Source of the DNA: Amblyornis subalaris
Taxonomy: Eukaryota > Chordata > Aves > Passeriformes > Ptilonorhynchidae
Assembly: GCA_018881555.1 (NCBI GenBank)
Contig: JACAXG010000079.1
Location: 3,924,567 to 3,988,566, forward strand
Direction of reading: 5' to 3'
DNA: 64,000 bases
Numbering within the stretch: position 1 is the stretch's first letter; each line of letters begins with the position of its first letter. Of the stretch, positions 13,101 through 25,177 are shown piece by piece. The notes under the pieces were generated by a model, which was not told the DNA's origin, searched no databases, and saw only the letters and a program-made list of their open reading frames with translations. A program made the translations under genes and the position numbers.

Positions 13101-16100
13101 CTAGATTGCTTCTCCCTTCTGATCACTCTCTGTACCTGTTCCTTAATACTCTCAATGAGGAGGAGATACAACAGCTTTTTTTCTCTGCTGTGTGTTTTGA
13201 GGAGTCTTTGTCGTGTGATATCATAGCTTTTCTTTCGCAGGATGCCTAATCCTCCCTTATTGCCTGCTGCTCAAAGCAAGTTTAAATGCACTTCATTAAA
13301 AGTGATAACGAAGAAGTTTCTTCCTATTGTTTTACTAACTACAAATCCCCAAAGATACTTAGAAAAGTTGGAAAGGTAAAGATGAAGAAGTGTGTCAGAA
13401 AGAAGAAGGTTAAGAATTGCTCACAAGTCTGTCCTGTTGCAAAATTATTTCTGTGTGTAGCTCTTGACTTTCTGCTGGCTAATTTTTGTCACTCTTAATT
13501 TTTTTAGACAACCAGATGAGCCAAAGGGAACTCTCTGAGGATTATTTAAAGAAGCTAGTATGAGACTTTCCTATACAGTAATTCCCATAGTGTCACTCAT
13601 TTTTCTCCTTGTATGTCACCTTTATTCAGTCTCAAATCTTGAGTAGACAATAGAACTTGTGTAGAATTTAAGCAATTTATGTGCTTGATGTTTTTCTCAA
13701 ATCTTACTTGTGTAGACTGAGAAATATCTTTGGTGCTTAATATTTTTAAGGTTGTGGCAGCCATTTTTTATTACATGTGTTTAACCTATTGCAAATATGC
13801 TGCAGACAAAATACAGAGAGCATGTGCACAGTATTAATTACATTTGNGTGAGATTAACAGCAAGGAAACAAGGAAATGCCTGAAGTGTAAATGACAGCTA
13901 TGCAGTACATAGCCTCTAGGACAGATGCTCCCTGAAAAATCATCCTTCTTAACAAATGACTTGTTCTGTCACTGTGCACACTGTCAGTACATACAACTAT
14001 TTTCCTATATGATTGTAAAGGATTATATATCTCTAGGTTACAAACAGAAATGTTATAACTCATCTTGCTTTGAGTATTGCTGACTGTTCATGTTGCCCTC
14101 CTATAATTAGTCAGTACTTTATGGCACAATTTATGAAATAGACATTTTATGCATTTTTAGATTTGCTTTCAGGGGGGAAATGACTTATTCTTTAAGAACT
14201 TTTAGCATGGGTCTTTTTATCATAGGTCATTATTTCTAGGTAAAATATTAGCCAGTGTTCCGAACATGAGCTTTCAATATTAATTGAACATACCTGTTCA
14301 TTGACTAAAGGATACATTCAGGTAACTCTGATTTCAGAAGAAATCCTTCTTCATGTGATACCCTCCCAGTTAAAGTCATTATGGCACTGACTTTGGTGCT
14401 GTAGGTGAATCAAAGATTTTCTTATTGTAGCATAGCAGTTGATGTTTTCATTTATTCTAATTTTCAGGAACTGAATACTACTAAAAATTCTATTGCATAG
14501 GATACAGTATGTTTAAAAATTTAGTCTGTAAAGAGATTTCTAAATCATCTAAAATNTGTCCAGAAGGAATATTTTGACTCGACTTTGTGAATCTTTTCAC
14601 TCTATAATGCTTATCTCATTCCTTCTTCCTTCCATCATTCACTGCTTGGGACAGAAGCTTGTGTTTTGGATCTGTATTAAACCAATAGGGATCAGACTCT
14701 TTAGCAGAAGCCTGATATCTCTGGGGCTGGAAAAGTAAGAGTGTCTTACCTTACTTGCCTTACCTGTGTCTTACTCCCTTCTTGGAGAATTAAAATATGA
14801 CTATGTCATTATACCTAGTAGTCCATTTTCTAACTTTTTTAGGTCTGTACATGTATTTGAGGCAAAAATCTATATCTTTCTGTCTTTTGTATGCAGAGCA
14901 GAAGTGCTTTTGCCTTACTAATCCAAGATATGTAAAGATTTGTAAAGACAGGCATGTTTTTCACACCAGAGTTTCAATTCTCTAATGCTGTGGTAAAGCC
15001 ACCTACAACTTTCTTTGTATATACAAGTGGGAGTTGGAAGAAGCAGGTTAATTCTCAACTCAGACACAGAAATGCCTGTATGATGCAAATGAGCCAGTTA
15101 ACTGAGCTCCAGTTTCCAAATACACAAAATAGAATATTATCAACTGCCCATCTCAGATTCAATAACAATTTTAAAAGGCTGTGAGATTTGGAATTGCCTT
15201 TTTTTTTTTTTCTCTTTTCCCCCAAAAGTATATGAGAATAACAAAGCTTTTTNGAGAATTGTTGTGAAGTTGACCTGACCTTTTTCATTTTGCTTCTGTC
15301 TGTATTAGCAGTAATTCTGCTACAAAAGAAGATTTGCAGAGTGAAACAGTTGATGCTGAAGTCCTCATATTCAGACTAAAATAGTTTATTTTGTACTAGC
15401 TTTAGTCTGATCCATGGAGTGAATGGTTGGAATGCAGTAAGTAAGCACCTGGATCAGATCTCCTTCTCCAGTTTCAACGAATAGAAAAGCATTTATTTGC
15501 TCTGAGTGCACTCCACATTGTAACCTAAAAACATGTTAACTGTGGATGATTAGTACATGGAAAAGTACACTGTTGATGCAAACTAAAACACTAATGTAAT
15601 TGCATCCTTAGCCTCTTGCAGGGGTATCATATCTGAATACAAGAGAGTTTTTTTCTATGTTCTCACAGAAATGAGATTGTATAAATTCCATCCTCTAATA
15701 AGAAGACCTCCTTTAGGGCGTTTGCTTCTTTTGGACCAGTCAGACTGATCAGCTGTGATAGTTCTCAACAGTCCCTCTCCCTCAAATTCTCAATGTTATT
15801 CTGACAACAGGTTCCTTCTCCAAATCTTTTTAATGCTAATTCTGAAAGAAATTTTTCCAAGGACTTCCATTTTTCCAGACAATGCTTTTCTTTATCTTCA
15901 GTCCCTTAATTAGGTCATTATGATATAAATAAAATCTTGTGCTTTATACCTCTTTGTCTCAGGTGAAATTTCTCCTTTGGAGAAGACCATAATGAGTAAG
16001 GAATGAAAATCACTGCAGCTGCTTGTTTTGAGCTCAGGGAAAGCAATAGGTCCGTGTGCTCCAATCTGGTGCAAAACAGAGAAGAGCATCCTAACTCTCA

Positions 16101-16268
16101 CAATTACGATAAAGGCTGGAAGCGAGGCGGGCAAGAGGACCTGTGATGAAATCTTAACTATGTCATTTGCANACAGTGATTTCCCCTCAACTATTAGACT
16201 ATTTTGTGAATAATTTTGCAAGGATAATGAGGTAGGGATATGATAATTCATAAAAACTTTATTAAAGA
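7165..16268. other. AT-rich noncoding DNA, no gene seen
   Basis: No exon, RNA gene or transposon could be supported on either strand. Short homopolymers occur, for example an A-run near 9261-9272 and a T-run near 15200-15212. The longest open frame (113 codons, minus strand, 15910-16251) has no recognisable protein features and contains an ambiguous base. Single N bases continue at irregular intervals. Confidence 0.5.
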
Positions 16269-19200
16269 GGTCTTGTCACACACACACAGAAAGTAAGTGA
16301 AAAATACATTCACATATTTCAGTTTGTCTGTGTTGAAATACTAACTGGAGTATAACAGTAACTAGGCATTTATCAGCTTGCACTTGGGTTTTCAGAGTAG
16401 TCCAAATCTGTTCTTGAAACAGTCAAAATGTTTATGTGAAACTATGCAGAAAATTACATTAGTAAATTTATATGTAAACTTTAAATAAAATGTTCTGATT
16501 GAGTAATCTCTAAATACCAACCAATTCTACCTCAGCCTGGGCAGAGTGCCCACATTGGTTTTCAAATGGGATCTGTTCTAGTACCATAATGCAGAACGAA
16601 CTAAATCTGTTCATTTTTAAGTAAAAAGACAGCAGATTGTTCAGGCAGGTTGAAAGCTGACTAAATAAATACATTTGTAAAAGTATTATTAATACATGTT
16701 CCAGTAGACCACATAATAGTTATAAAAGGCTTAAAGTGAACGTTTGCATACATATATATGTTCTAATAGTGGCCCCAAGCCTGGTTTTCCAAACCACAGT
16801 TATTCTGTCACTTATGGAAAAAAACCCTGTCACACCATGATTGATTGTCAGATGCAATCATGTGAAGCTTAGTGCACAAACATTCCAATGAACTCTTTGT
16901 ACATATTCTTGTTAGAGGAAACATGTAAAATTGTTAGCACAACTGCATGAAGTGTTTAGAAGTTAAAAGAGACTTAATTCTACCTCCTTGTATGCACCCG
17001 GAATGGCAGGATTATCCTGAGATATTTTTCAGTACTTCACTTCTTCATCTCCATTCTAATTACCTAAAACAACTGTAGAAAGAGCAAGGAATTGTGAAAA
17101 TGAAACAAGCCACAAATGACGACTATCATCATTCATGGAAGGGGAGCTGCAGTTGACCTCTAGGGATCAGTTGATATGAATATTAGTTATTGCAGTCTCA
17201 AGATCTCTTCTACAGCCAGCATAATACAAAAACAGAATACAAAATATGCCAAGCCCAGTACTTACAACCAAATTTGTTCCACATTTAAATACTTCTTTGC
17301 AAATAAGATACAATATACCACACTTTTAAAAATTAATTCTCACTTAACATGCTGTTCTGAAAGGCTGAAAAGACCAGCAGGTTCAAACCTTTTATTATAC
17401 AATTAGGTATCTTTCTTCTTATAACTATCTCTTTTTCATGACGAAATAATCCTTTCAATTTGTCAGGAATCATCCAATAAAAATACCTTTACAGGTGCAG
17501 TGAAAAATTATTAATATATTTTTGATAAGGCTATCGAAGTTTATCCTAACAAAAGGAAAATTCCTTCTGTCTGAAAGCTATCAGACTGTAATGAGCTAAG
17601 CTAATGCTGGATGTGCTGCTCCCACCAGGGTCCACCAAGAGCCATCACTTCATAGTGTCAATTGCATTGGATAACAAGCTCCCTTAGGAGTCCATCTCTT
17701 GCAGGCGTGGGGACTTGCCCTTACTAGCATATAAATAATTGTCCATTCTTCCCATGAATGCACACCTGGATTTGTTGACATGAATGTTATTTTCTCCACC
17801 TCTTTCCTTTCTTTGAAACAGTCTTGGCAACGCCCTGTCAGACAACAAGGGAGCAGAATGGCAACCCTGTCCCAGTGATCTCTTGCTACAATCACAGCTA
17901 ACAAAGCTTCTGTCCAGCCTGTCTTAAATTGTGCATGCGTTATTATGCATGAGACATGAGGAGTGACAAGATTATTTCACATAATCTCTTTAATTTAGCA
18001 CACTAAGTGGTACATATGTGGATGTCATGCATGTGGGTGGCTTTCTGATCAGTTCTACAAGCCACAGTCACGTTTCGTAGAAAGGGAGCAGTTGATGGTG
18101 TACATATGAAAACAATTAATTCAGTAAAGGTCTTGAAATGCAAAATTGCTGAGATGCTTGAGCATTCTAGCTGAAGAGGGTATTATTTGCTTTGCAAAAA
18201 TTTGCATGTGTATATTTGCACAGAGCACAACTTCACACATAGCTAAAAATACAGGCTATTCTAGATACATTACACATTAGTGCAACTGCATTGTCTGGAA
18301 AAAGTCCAGAAAACTGATCTTTGGGTTCAAACATTGTCGCTTACACAACTTACAAAGAAGCTGGATTTCACACTTTGTTTCCCTTCCTTGCAGAAAAAAA
18401 TTTGGCTATGCTTGCATAGGATGGGTAAAATGAAAATCATAATTTGCCTTCAGCTTAGGAAAACTAAAACTGAGATGAAATTCCACTGGTTAAATCTAAA
18501 AGTAGAATGTCTTTGGATTATAAATGGTACTGGATAAAATAATGTGTTTGTATTTGTTCTTAATTTCTTTGCTGGTAAGAATTAAAAAAGATTTTGGTTC
18601 TTGATATCACTGAAGTAACATGCAAAGTGCAAGGCGTGGGTTGTATTAATTTTTTCAAATTAATGTCATCATTGCTGGCCATGCATTCATACTCATTATC
18701 TCAACCAACATGAGGTAATAGTGTTGCTTTTATGTGTTACATACAAATACTCTGTCTTGGGTGACAGCTGTGTTATTGTAAGAGGAGGAGAAGAAANGAG
18801 ATAGCTCAGAATTGTAAACTAAAGTGTATGTTAAAGAGAAAGATGAAAGCAGAATGAATTAAGCTTGATCTCCCTCTGCTCAGCCAAAATGAGATCATGC
18901 TTACATGGGTAAATAAAATTGTAAGAGGCTAAGGTCATGTATGACCCGTAAACCCTACAAGCGAGGTTCATGCATTGCTTTAACTTATAAACGATTTTGC
19001 TCTTATTCTTTTGTATGGAAAAACTTGATTCTCCCTTTCCAGCAAATGCATTGATTCTGTGACTCCTAGGAGAAAGAACTACCATTAGATGGTACCTTAG
19101 ACTATTTTCCATTATTATCTGACTCTCTGTTACGTTATCAGTGTTCTGTCAGTTCATGCTTTGGAGTTCAGAATGTCATCTGGAGATCAAATATTTTGCA

Positions 19201-21984
19201 AGGGAGCTGTGCCAATGAAGAGCAATGATCAAAGACATGCAGCAAACTAAACAAAATACTCAGTGTCTATGCAGTTAAGCTGACTAAGTGATGTTATTAA
19301 ATTTTTTTTTCCCCATTGTTGATGCAGCTTCACTGGTGCAAAAAATTTAAATTTTCCATTGTAAATACACATAGAAGAGAATGATTTTGTGTAAGGGACT
19401 GATCTTTGGAGTTTGAGATCTAGGCAGCTTAAAACCCTATGTCACTGTGTAATTCATAGTACTATTTTTATGTCTGGCATCTGCCGAATCATCTTAGTCT
19501 AAAACTGTCCCTCTGACAGATTTTCATAGTTATTGGGAAGAACTTTTCCTTTTCTGTTCTTTGGCAGAATGCTGTAATATATGAGCAGTATGCATACAAT
19601 TGTCAAATTGTATACTTGTCTGTTTGTCTGTCTATCTTCAGTCTATCTTCAATGTGTCATTGAAGAAAATAAAGAAAAATAAGCATATGCTCTCTTGCAC
19701 AGAACAAATACCTCATGAAATACAGATGCAGCCACACACAGAGTTCAGAAAAAAAGTGGTCTAACTAAAAACATCTGATCAAATTCAATTGTTATGAAAA
19801 TATGTCATACTAGAGGAGTAGTCATAGGCCAAAAGTATAGAAATTTTTGATAAACAGCTCTCTAATGGGAACACATAGGAGGATAACCTCTTAAGGAGGT
19901 GTCAAACCAGGCATGCAAAAGAATTTGGTTTATTCAAACTTGTAAGAGATTTCTATGAAACTGAAATGGCCTATGCCTTTGAAAATAGTGTTTTTTCAGT
20001 CCTACAAGCCTTTTACTTATAGCCTTTGTGAATGAACATTTTAAGAAGCAAAAGCAGCAAACCATTCTATTTGTTTCCAGAGTAAAAAGAAATAGTGATT
20101 TTTATGGAGTAAGACTTTTGAGAAGTAAAATTTAAGAATAAAAAGGAACAGAGTTGGACTGTTGACAAGAAAAGTTGCAGAAAAATATGGGCAAGACAGA
20201 CCATGCAATTAACAAACCAGATTCTATGAATGCTATAAATACCAAATGGGAATATGTAAATTCTCAGCAGTGTCCAGTAACAGGACAAGAGACAATGGGC
20301 ACAGATTAAAATACAAGAGCCAGGGAGAAATTGAAAAAGAAACTTGTTTTCTTAGTGTCAGTATTTAAGACTGGCTGAGCTGATCTAAGAGTTTACTGAC
20401 AAGAAACCAGCAAACTCAAACCAATCTCTCCTGTCCCACTGTCAACTGACTGGACCTATTTCTTTGTGCTGGGGCCAGTTTTCAGGCACCTAGATACACT
20501 AGAAGGTAACAGCATGAGATCACCTTGGGGCTGGATGAGAACCTGGCAAAGAGGGAGGAATACAGTGCTTTTTTTGGTTAGCAGCAAACTATTATATTGG
20601 TTCAGCATCTTGTTTCAGATGTAGACAGAAAATTGCAGAGCCTCATATCATTATCAGCAATACAGCCTGTGTGTAGTATCTCTAGACGGCCAGTAATACA
20701 ATATGAATCATAAATGTAATAGAATGCATAAGTGGTATTTAACAGCTTTGTATTGGGTACATTTGATGAGAAGCAAGCCCGCTGAAAACAAGGAAGCAGG
20801 ATTAGAAAGGGATGAAATTCACTTGGGAACAGGTAGTGAGTATGGGCAGATACACAGAAATTAGCTCATGGGATCTGAAAGCTGACATGTGCCTTGGGAG
20901 GAAATAATGGACTCAGAACTTGCAGCACAGATGAGGGCTTTGTCTGTCCTGACATGTGGGATTCTGGATGCTGACTTCCAAGGTTTCCAGTGAAAGATTC
21001 TGCTTGAGTTAAACCATGTTGTGCTTTTTCTAATTGAAAAGCTCAGAAAAATGATGCTTAGCCTGAATGCTAACCTTCAAATGCCACTAAATAAATATTT
21101 TCAATGGTCAGCTGCTAACATTAACTGTAGCTGAGGGAAAAGTAGATATTGAATTGGTCAGTTGAAGGTTTCTACGTAGATGAATCCAGCTCAGGTATCC
21201 CATGGGATATGCACATTATTGATGCTGATCTTCTAAATAACTTTTTTTTAAGGAAGAAGATATGAGGGCTGATAAAGCCAGGCATTAGGCTTTGCAAAAG
21301 TGCTGCTTCTGGTAGGTGCTAATATTTTCTACAGGGAAAAAAGTACTGTAAAACTAAAAGTAACTCTGGGCAAATCCAGAAATGTAACATTTCACCTTCA
21401 AAAACTTCAATTAAGTTTTTATCAGGTCCCAGGAAATGCAGCATTAGAATAATTTCCAGATGCCTCACACACGTGAAACACACAGTGGCTTGTTCTCTAT
21501 TGGAGGTTTCAATCAACTCATACATGAGATTTTATTTCATCACTTATACTGGTACTCTCCCAGTGTTTTCAGTAGAATAGATGACACAGTTTATTTCCAA
21601 GTATGTTGCCTGTTTAAATGAAATTGCTGAAACTCCATCTCTCTTTCAATACAACATAAATCTATTGTTTTTAATAAATGTACACTAATATAAGCAGATT
21701 GTGACGTGAAATGTATAAAGCATTTCAAAGTTTTCTTGCACATTTAGGCAATACTTTTCCTTCTGCATTTGGAAGCTTTCCTAGTCCAAGGCTGATGGAA
21801 TTGCTGTGCTCATGTCCAGTTCCACCTGCAGAGGGTATTACCATGGAATCTTTTATGCAGTTCATAAACAAGCATTAATGTAGGTTGAAATAATGGCAAA
21901 CTAGGTTTCCAAGGCTGGCTGCAAGTTTTGATCAACTTCAGAAGTGAGTTTCCATTTTAGTAATTTGAACATAAAAGAGATGGA
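16269..21984. other. AT-rich noncoding DNA, no gene seen
   Basis: Begins near a short CA run (about 16278-16289). The interval 17570-17910 is of more balanced composition but shows no signature I know. Near 19620-19660 there is a small GTCT/TCTATCTTCA-rich patch. No coding or RNA feature is supported. Confidence 0.5.
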
Positions 21985-22052
21985 AGTTACCTAATAAAGT
22001 ACTTAATAGAGTTACTTAATAAATAAGTAATAAGTTACTTAATAAAGTTACT
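21985..22052. repeat. Short degenerate AT-rich tandem repeat
   Basis: About three imperfect copies of a roughly 25-bp unit built on AGTTACTTAATAAA, with internal TAATAAGT variants. It is a low-complexity tandem array, and copy boundaries are not exact. Confidence 0.6.
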
Positions 22053-22169
22053 ACTGTTCAATGGGAAATGTTGTCCAACCATGACATTAGTTAATTCTTC
22101 TTGATCAAAGGCTATTTGGATAATCATTAATCTACTCAATAATACGTAGATATTCTCTGGCTTATTCTA

Positions 22170-22240
22170 AGTGAAATGAAATTAGATGATCATAATGGTC
22201 CCATCTAATCTTCTGTAAACCAGTGGGTAGAACTGTTCTC
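22170..22240 (+). mobile_element. Possible ancient CR1 LINE 3' tail, plus orientation
   Basis: The phrase TTAGATGATCATAATGGTCC followed by a TCTAATCTTCTGTA-like string resembles the 3' end of old CR1-family LINEs of birds and reptiles, where a TAGATGAYC...GGTCCCTTC block precedes the terminal repeat. The match is short and diverged and lacks a clear terminal 8-mer repeat. This is recognition from memory of the family, so confidence is low. Confidence 0.35.
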
Positions 22241-23314
22241 TTAATCAGTCTTGTCAGAAATACTCTCAATATAGCAGCAAATATAATGACTTTTAATCAG
22301 TAAACATTTTTGCAATGCAACTTTCATTTTTGATTATGTGAATTTTAGTTATTTGTGCAAGCAAAGTAATGCAAGATGATTTATTGTCCCTTTCTCTAAA
22401 CCTTTTTCTCTGCATCTATATCGTTCTCCATGCATTTTTGGTTTCATTTCAAAGAAGTTTGGAGTCTACTTTTCAACATATATTGAGGGCTCCACACAGA
22501 AGAAGATGTTCTGACTTCTATGAACCATTTGCCAGCATTCTTTCAGTGAGGGATCGGAAATATCTGTGCTGATTGATATGTAGGAAACTTTTAAACTTGC
22601 CTTCCCTCTGGGAGACTTTCATTGCTTTCTCTTCTCTGTGCCACTTTGCTGCTTTATCACACATATTTTTCAAGTTCTTCTCTCCCCCCTGCCTGAACCC
22701 TCAAGTGTTCACTACACATTGTCTTCTTTTCATCCAGAGTATTTCAATTTATATATTTGAGCAAAAAATGAAAGAGTAATAGGTTGTGTAAGTTGACTTC
22801 AGATATGTTCATTTCTGTTGCACTTACAAAGGGTTGGAGGTTCAATAGATGCAGAATCACATCAGCAAAACATGAAAGTGTTTGCCATGCTGCTCCAGAC
22901 ATAGTAAATAATTTCCATTTAAAATATTCAATGTAAGTTCCCTGCTGCAAAATACAGATAAATGAACAGAAAGAAAATGTATTGAAGAAATGGTGATAAA
23001 AGATAAAGATTGAAGAGATAAAAGAAAAAATTTGAAAAATTCTAGCTCTTTTGTAGAATCAGAGACAGAAGAGAACACTGGCTTAAATGCAACCCAAAGA
23101 AGTATTTCAAACACATAATAAGAATTCTATCTGTAGAAGATTAAAACAAAACCATCTATAGTACTAAATAAAATATGAAAAATGCAACAAGTTACTGTAA
23201 AAGAGAAATGCAAAACTATTTGTAGGAGTTTAGACTTACGGTTTGCAGTTTTTTAATCTACCTTAACAATTTGCTGTTCTATCTTCCAAGAACCCTTTAT
23301 ATATCTTATCTAGA
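22241..23314. other. AT-rich noncoding DNA, no gene seen
   Basis: Contains several short open frames on both strands (60 to 85 codons) with biased, low-information composition. None matches a family I recognise. The interval ends in CTTATCTAGA, directly before the TGTGCTGG terminus of the next LTR. Confidence 0.5.
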
Positions 23315-24192
23315 TGTGCTGGTTTTGCAGGGTCTGCATTTTGGTAGCAGGGGGGTGAGAGAGGTGGCTTCTGTGAGAAGCTGCTGGAAGCTTCCACCAT
23401 GTCCTGCAGAGCCAGTCCCTGTTGGCTCTGGTGANGGACGTGCTGCTGGCCAAGGCTGGGCCAATTAGAGATGATGGTAACGCCTCTGTGATAACAGATT
23501 TAAGAAGAAATTATAACAAAGTTTGTGGCGCAGCTGTAATTCTCCACTACAGAGGAGTAGGAGTGAGAATATGTGAGGGGAACAACAATGGAGGCACCAA
23601 GGTCAGTGCAGAAGGAGGGGGAGGAGGTGCTCCAGGCGCTGAGCCGAGATGTCCCTGCAGCCCATGGTGAGGGCCATGGTGAGGCAGTTGTCCCCTGCAG
23701 CCCATGGGGGTCCACGAGGGATGCAGAGATCCACTCGCAGCCCATGGGGGAGGTGCCCACGCTGGAGCAGGTGGATACCAGGACGCTGTGATCCAGAGGA
23801 AGTCCCAGCGGAGAAAGAGGCCTTGCTTCCAGGCTGGAGCAGCTGTCCTTGGAGGACTGCACCCCGTGGCAGAGTGACCCACGCCGCAGCAGTTTNGGGA
23901 GGACTGTCTGCCCGTGGGATGGACTCACGCTGCAGCAGTTTTGGGAGTGCTGCTGCTCGTGAGAGTGGACCCACGCTGGGGAAGTTCGCNGAGAACTGTC
24001 TCCCGTGGGAGGGACCCCACGGTGCTGCAGGGAAACGACTCCTCTCCCTGAGCGGTGGAAAGATCTTGGGTGATGAACTGACCAAAACCCCCACTCTGTC
24101 TCCCTGCACTAGTGGGAAGGAGGGAGTGGTTGAGTGGAGAAAAGGGTGTCTTTCAGGGCTTATTTTACTTCTCATTCTCTTACTCTGATCTT

Positions 24193-24197
24193 GTTAA
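24193..24197. repeat. Left target-site duplication (GTTAA) of nested LTR
   Basis: GTTAA immediately precedes the TGTTACG terminus of the inner LTR. Its partner at 24986-24990 is GTTAG (4 of 5 identical). Five-base duplication is typical of class III (ERVL-like) insertions, though not exclusive to them. Confidence 0.65.
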
Positions 24198-24362
24198 TGT
24201 TACGAATGTGATAAGTGTTTAAACCAGGTTTTTGTCTCTGCTCAGATTTGGGGCAGGAGGCAGTGGTTCTTGCTAAGATGGCCTGCACCTTAGCACAAAG
24301 TAAAATCACTTTCATTTGCGGGTTCTTAATGATGGCCCACCAGGTCTACTACAAAAAGATTA

Positions 24363-24368
24363 TTTATT
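24363..24368 (-). promoter_or_regulatory. Polyadenylation signal AATAAA of inner LTR
   Basis: TTTATT on the plus strand reads AATAAA on the minus strand, about 165 bp before the minus-strand 3' end of the inner LTR. This is consistent with the end of R. Function is inferred from position. Confidence 0.5.
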
Positions 24369-24774
24369 GAATAGACATAAAAACAACAGATATAAGATTC
24401 TAAACAAAACTATATACTACACAGGTTAGACAAGAAATAATACTAGTAAAACACTGTGTTACCGTGAGTAATGTGCTATATACGCAAATTACTAACTANA
24501 CAGGATAACAAGAAATATCACTAGTGAATTACAAGATAAATATACAGTGCATGGAATAGGTACCAATAGTTCAACTAGCGAAGAAATACAGCTTGGGAAA
24601 CTAATATATATCTTACCAACGAAGGACAATGATGCATAGAAGTCTCCTTTCACTCAACTTCTAGAAGAGAATGTCACTCAAGCCGGGCGTCCTGCAGCTT
24701 GAGAGGTCCCCCTCCTCATGCACACGTTAGAGGTGCATAGGAGGTTTTCCAATTTGTGAGAGCTACAGTGGATC

Positions 24775-24781
24775 TTTTATA
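24775..24781 (-). promoter_or_regulatory. TATA-like box of inner LTR
   Basis: TTTTATA on the plus strand reads TATAAAA on the minus strand, in the context GCTATAAAAGATC. It lies about 205 bp from the 5' (minus-strand) end of the LTR, a usual place for a retroviral core promoter. Confidence 0.5.
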
Positions 24782-24985
24782 GCTTGTAAAGTCTAGTGTC
24801 TGCGAGTCATAAAATTCCAGCATAATCTCCCTTCACAGTAGCTGTTCCCTGTCATGTCAGCCTGGCATCTGCAGGTCTCGCAAGACCATGGGAAAAGGGG
24901 AGATCTTCTGATTTATGCAAACAGCAGATAAACTTCTTTACCTGAGGAGGAAGGGGGAAGGAGGGGTATGGACTGCCTCACAACA

Positions 24986-24990
24986 GTTAG
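24986..24990. repeat. Right target-site duplication (GTTAG) of nested LTR
   Basis: GTTAG directly follows the AACA terminus of the inner LTR and pairs with GTTAA at 24193-24197, with one mismatch. Confidence 0.65.
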
Positions 24991-24991
24991 T

Positions 24992-24997
24992 AATAAA
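24992..24997 (+). promoter_or_regulatory. Polyadenylation signal AATAAA of host LTR
   Basis: AATAAA lies seven bases downstream of the nested insertion, in the context GTAATAAATTC. It is placed as expected for the R region of the host LTR, about 180 bp before its 3' end. Confidence 0.55.
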
Positions 24998-25177
24998 TTC
25001 ACTTTGTATCATTAAGTAGAGCCTGTTTTGCCCTTGAAGTGTTTTCTCCCGGTCCTTATCTCAACTCATTAACCCTTTGTTAAATTTTCTCTCCTCTGTC
25101 CAGTTGCAGAGCGGAGGAGAGTGAGTGAGCAGGCTTTTCATGGGTGCCTGGCGTTTGGCCAGTGTCAAATCATGACA

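Larger units (their letters stand above)
24198..24985 (-). mobile_element. Solo LTR nested inside the 23315-25177 LTR, minus orientation
   Basis: Bounded on the plus strand by TGTTACGAATG and CCTCACAACA, giving TGTT...AACA inverted termini, and flanked by GTTAA/GTTAG. Minus orientation is indicated by a TATAAAA motif (24775-24781, complement) followed downstream on the minus strand by AATAAA (24363-24368, complement), the order expected of U3 promoter then R. The 788-bp length is normal for a solo LTR. It sits within the 3' part of the host LTR, a few bases before that LTR's AATAAA. It must be younger than the host LTR. The family name is not known to me. Confidence 0.78.
23315..25177 (+). 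mobile_element. Solo LTR of an endogenous retrovirus, split by a nested LTR
   Basis: The 5' terminus TGTGCTGGTTTTGCAGGG and the 3' part (about 24986-25177, ending CATGACA) fit two ends of one widespread avian LTR type: a GC-rich middle with CCCACGCTGGAGCAG-like repeats, then a TTACTCTGAT block, an AATAAA signal, a GTTTTGCCC block and a CTGGCG..GGCCAG block. The two parts are separated by a 788-bp insertion at 24198-24985. Without it the LTR is about 1.07 kb. No gag, pol or env sequence is attached, so it is a solo LTR. The sequences flanking the outer ends (CTAGA and ATTGC) do not match, so no target-site duplication is visible. Open frames in the GC-rich middle on both strands are compositional. 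Confidence 0.8.

Noticed and set aside
16278..16289. CA dinucleotide run
   Set aside because: Only about six units, too short to list as a microsatellite.
17380..17391. GGTTCAAACC, resembling a tRNA B box
   Set aside because: There is no matching A box, acceptor stem or cloverleaf around it.
23500..24188. Several open frames of 110 to 190 codons on both strands
   Set aside because: All lie in the GC-rich middle of a recognised LTR and are compositional. They do not resemble gag, pol or env.
24198..25177. Reading 24198-25177 as one minus-strand LTR beginning at CATGACA
   Set aside because: The last 187 bp carry a plus-strand AATAAA and follow the 3' part of the 23315 LTR. The TGTT...AACA termini and GTTAA/GTTAG flanks show that the insertion ends at 24985.
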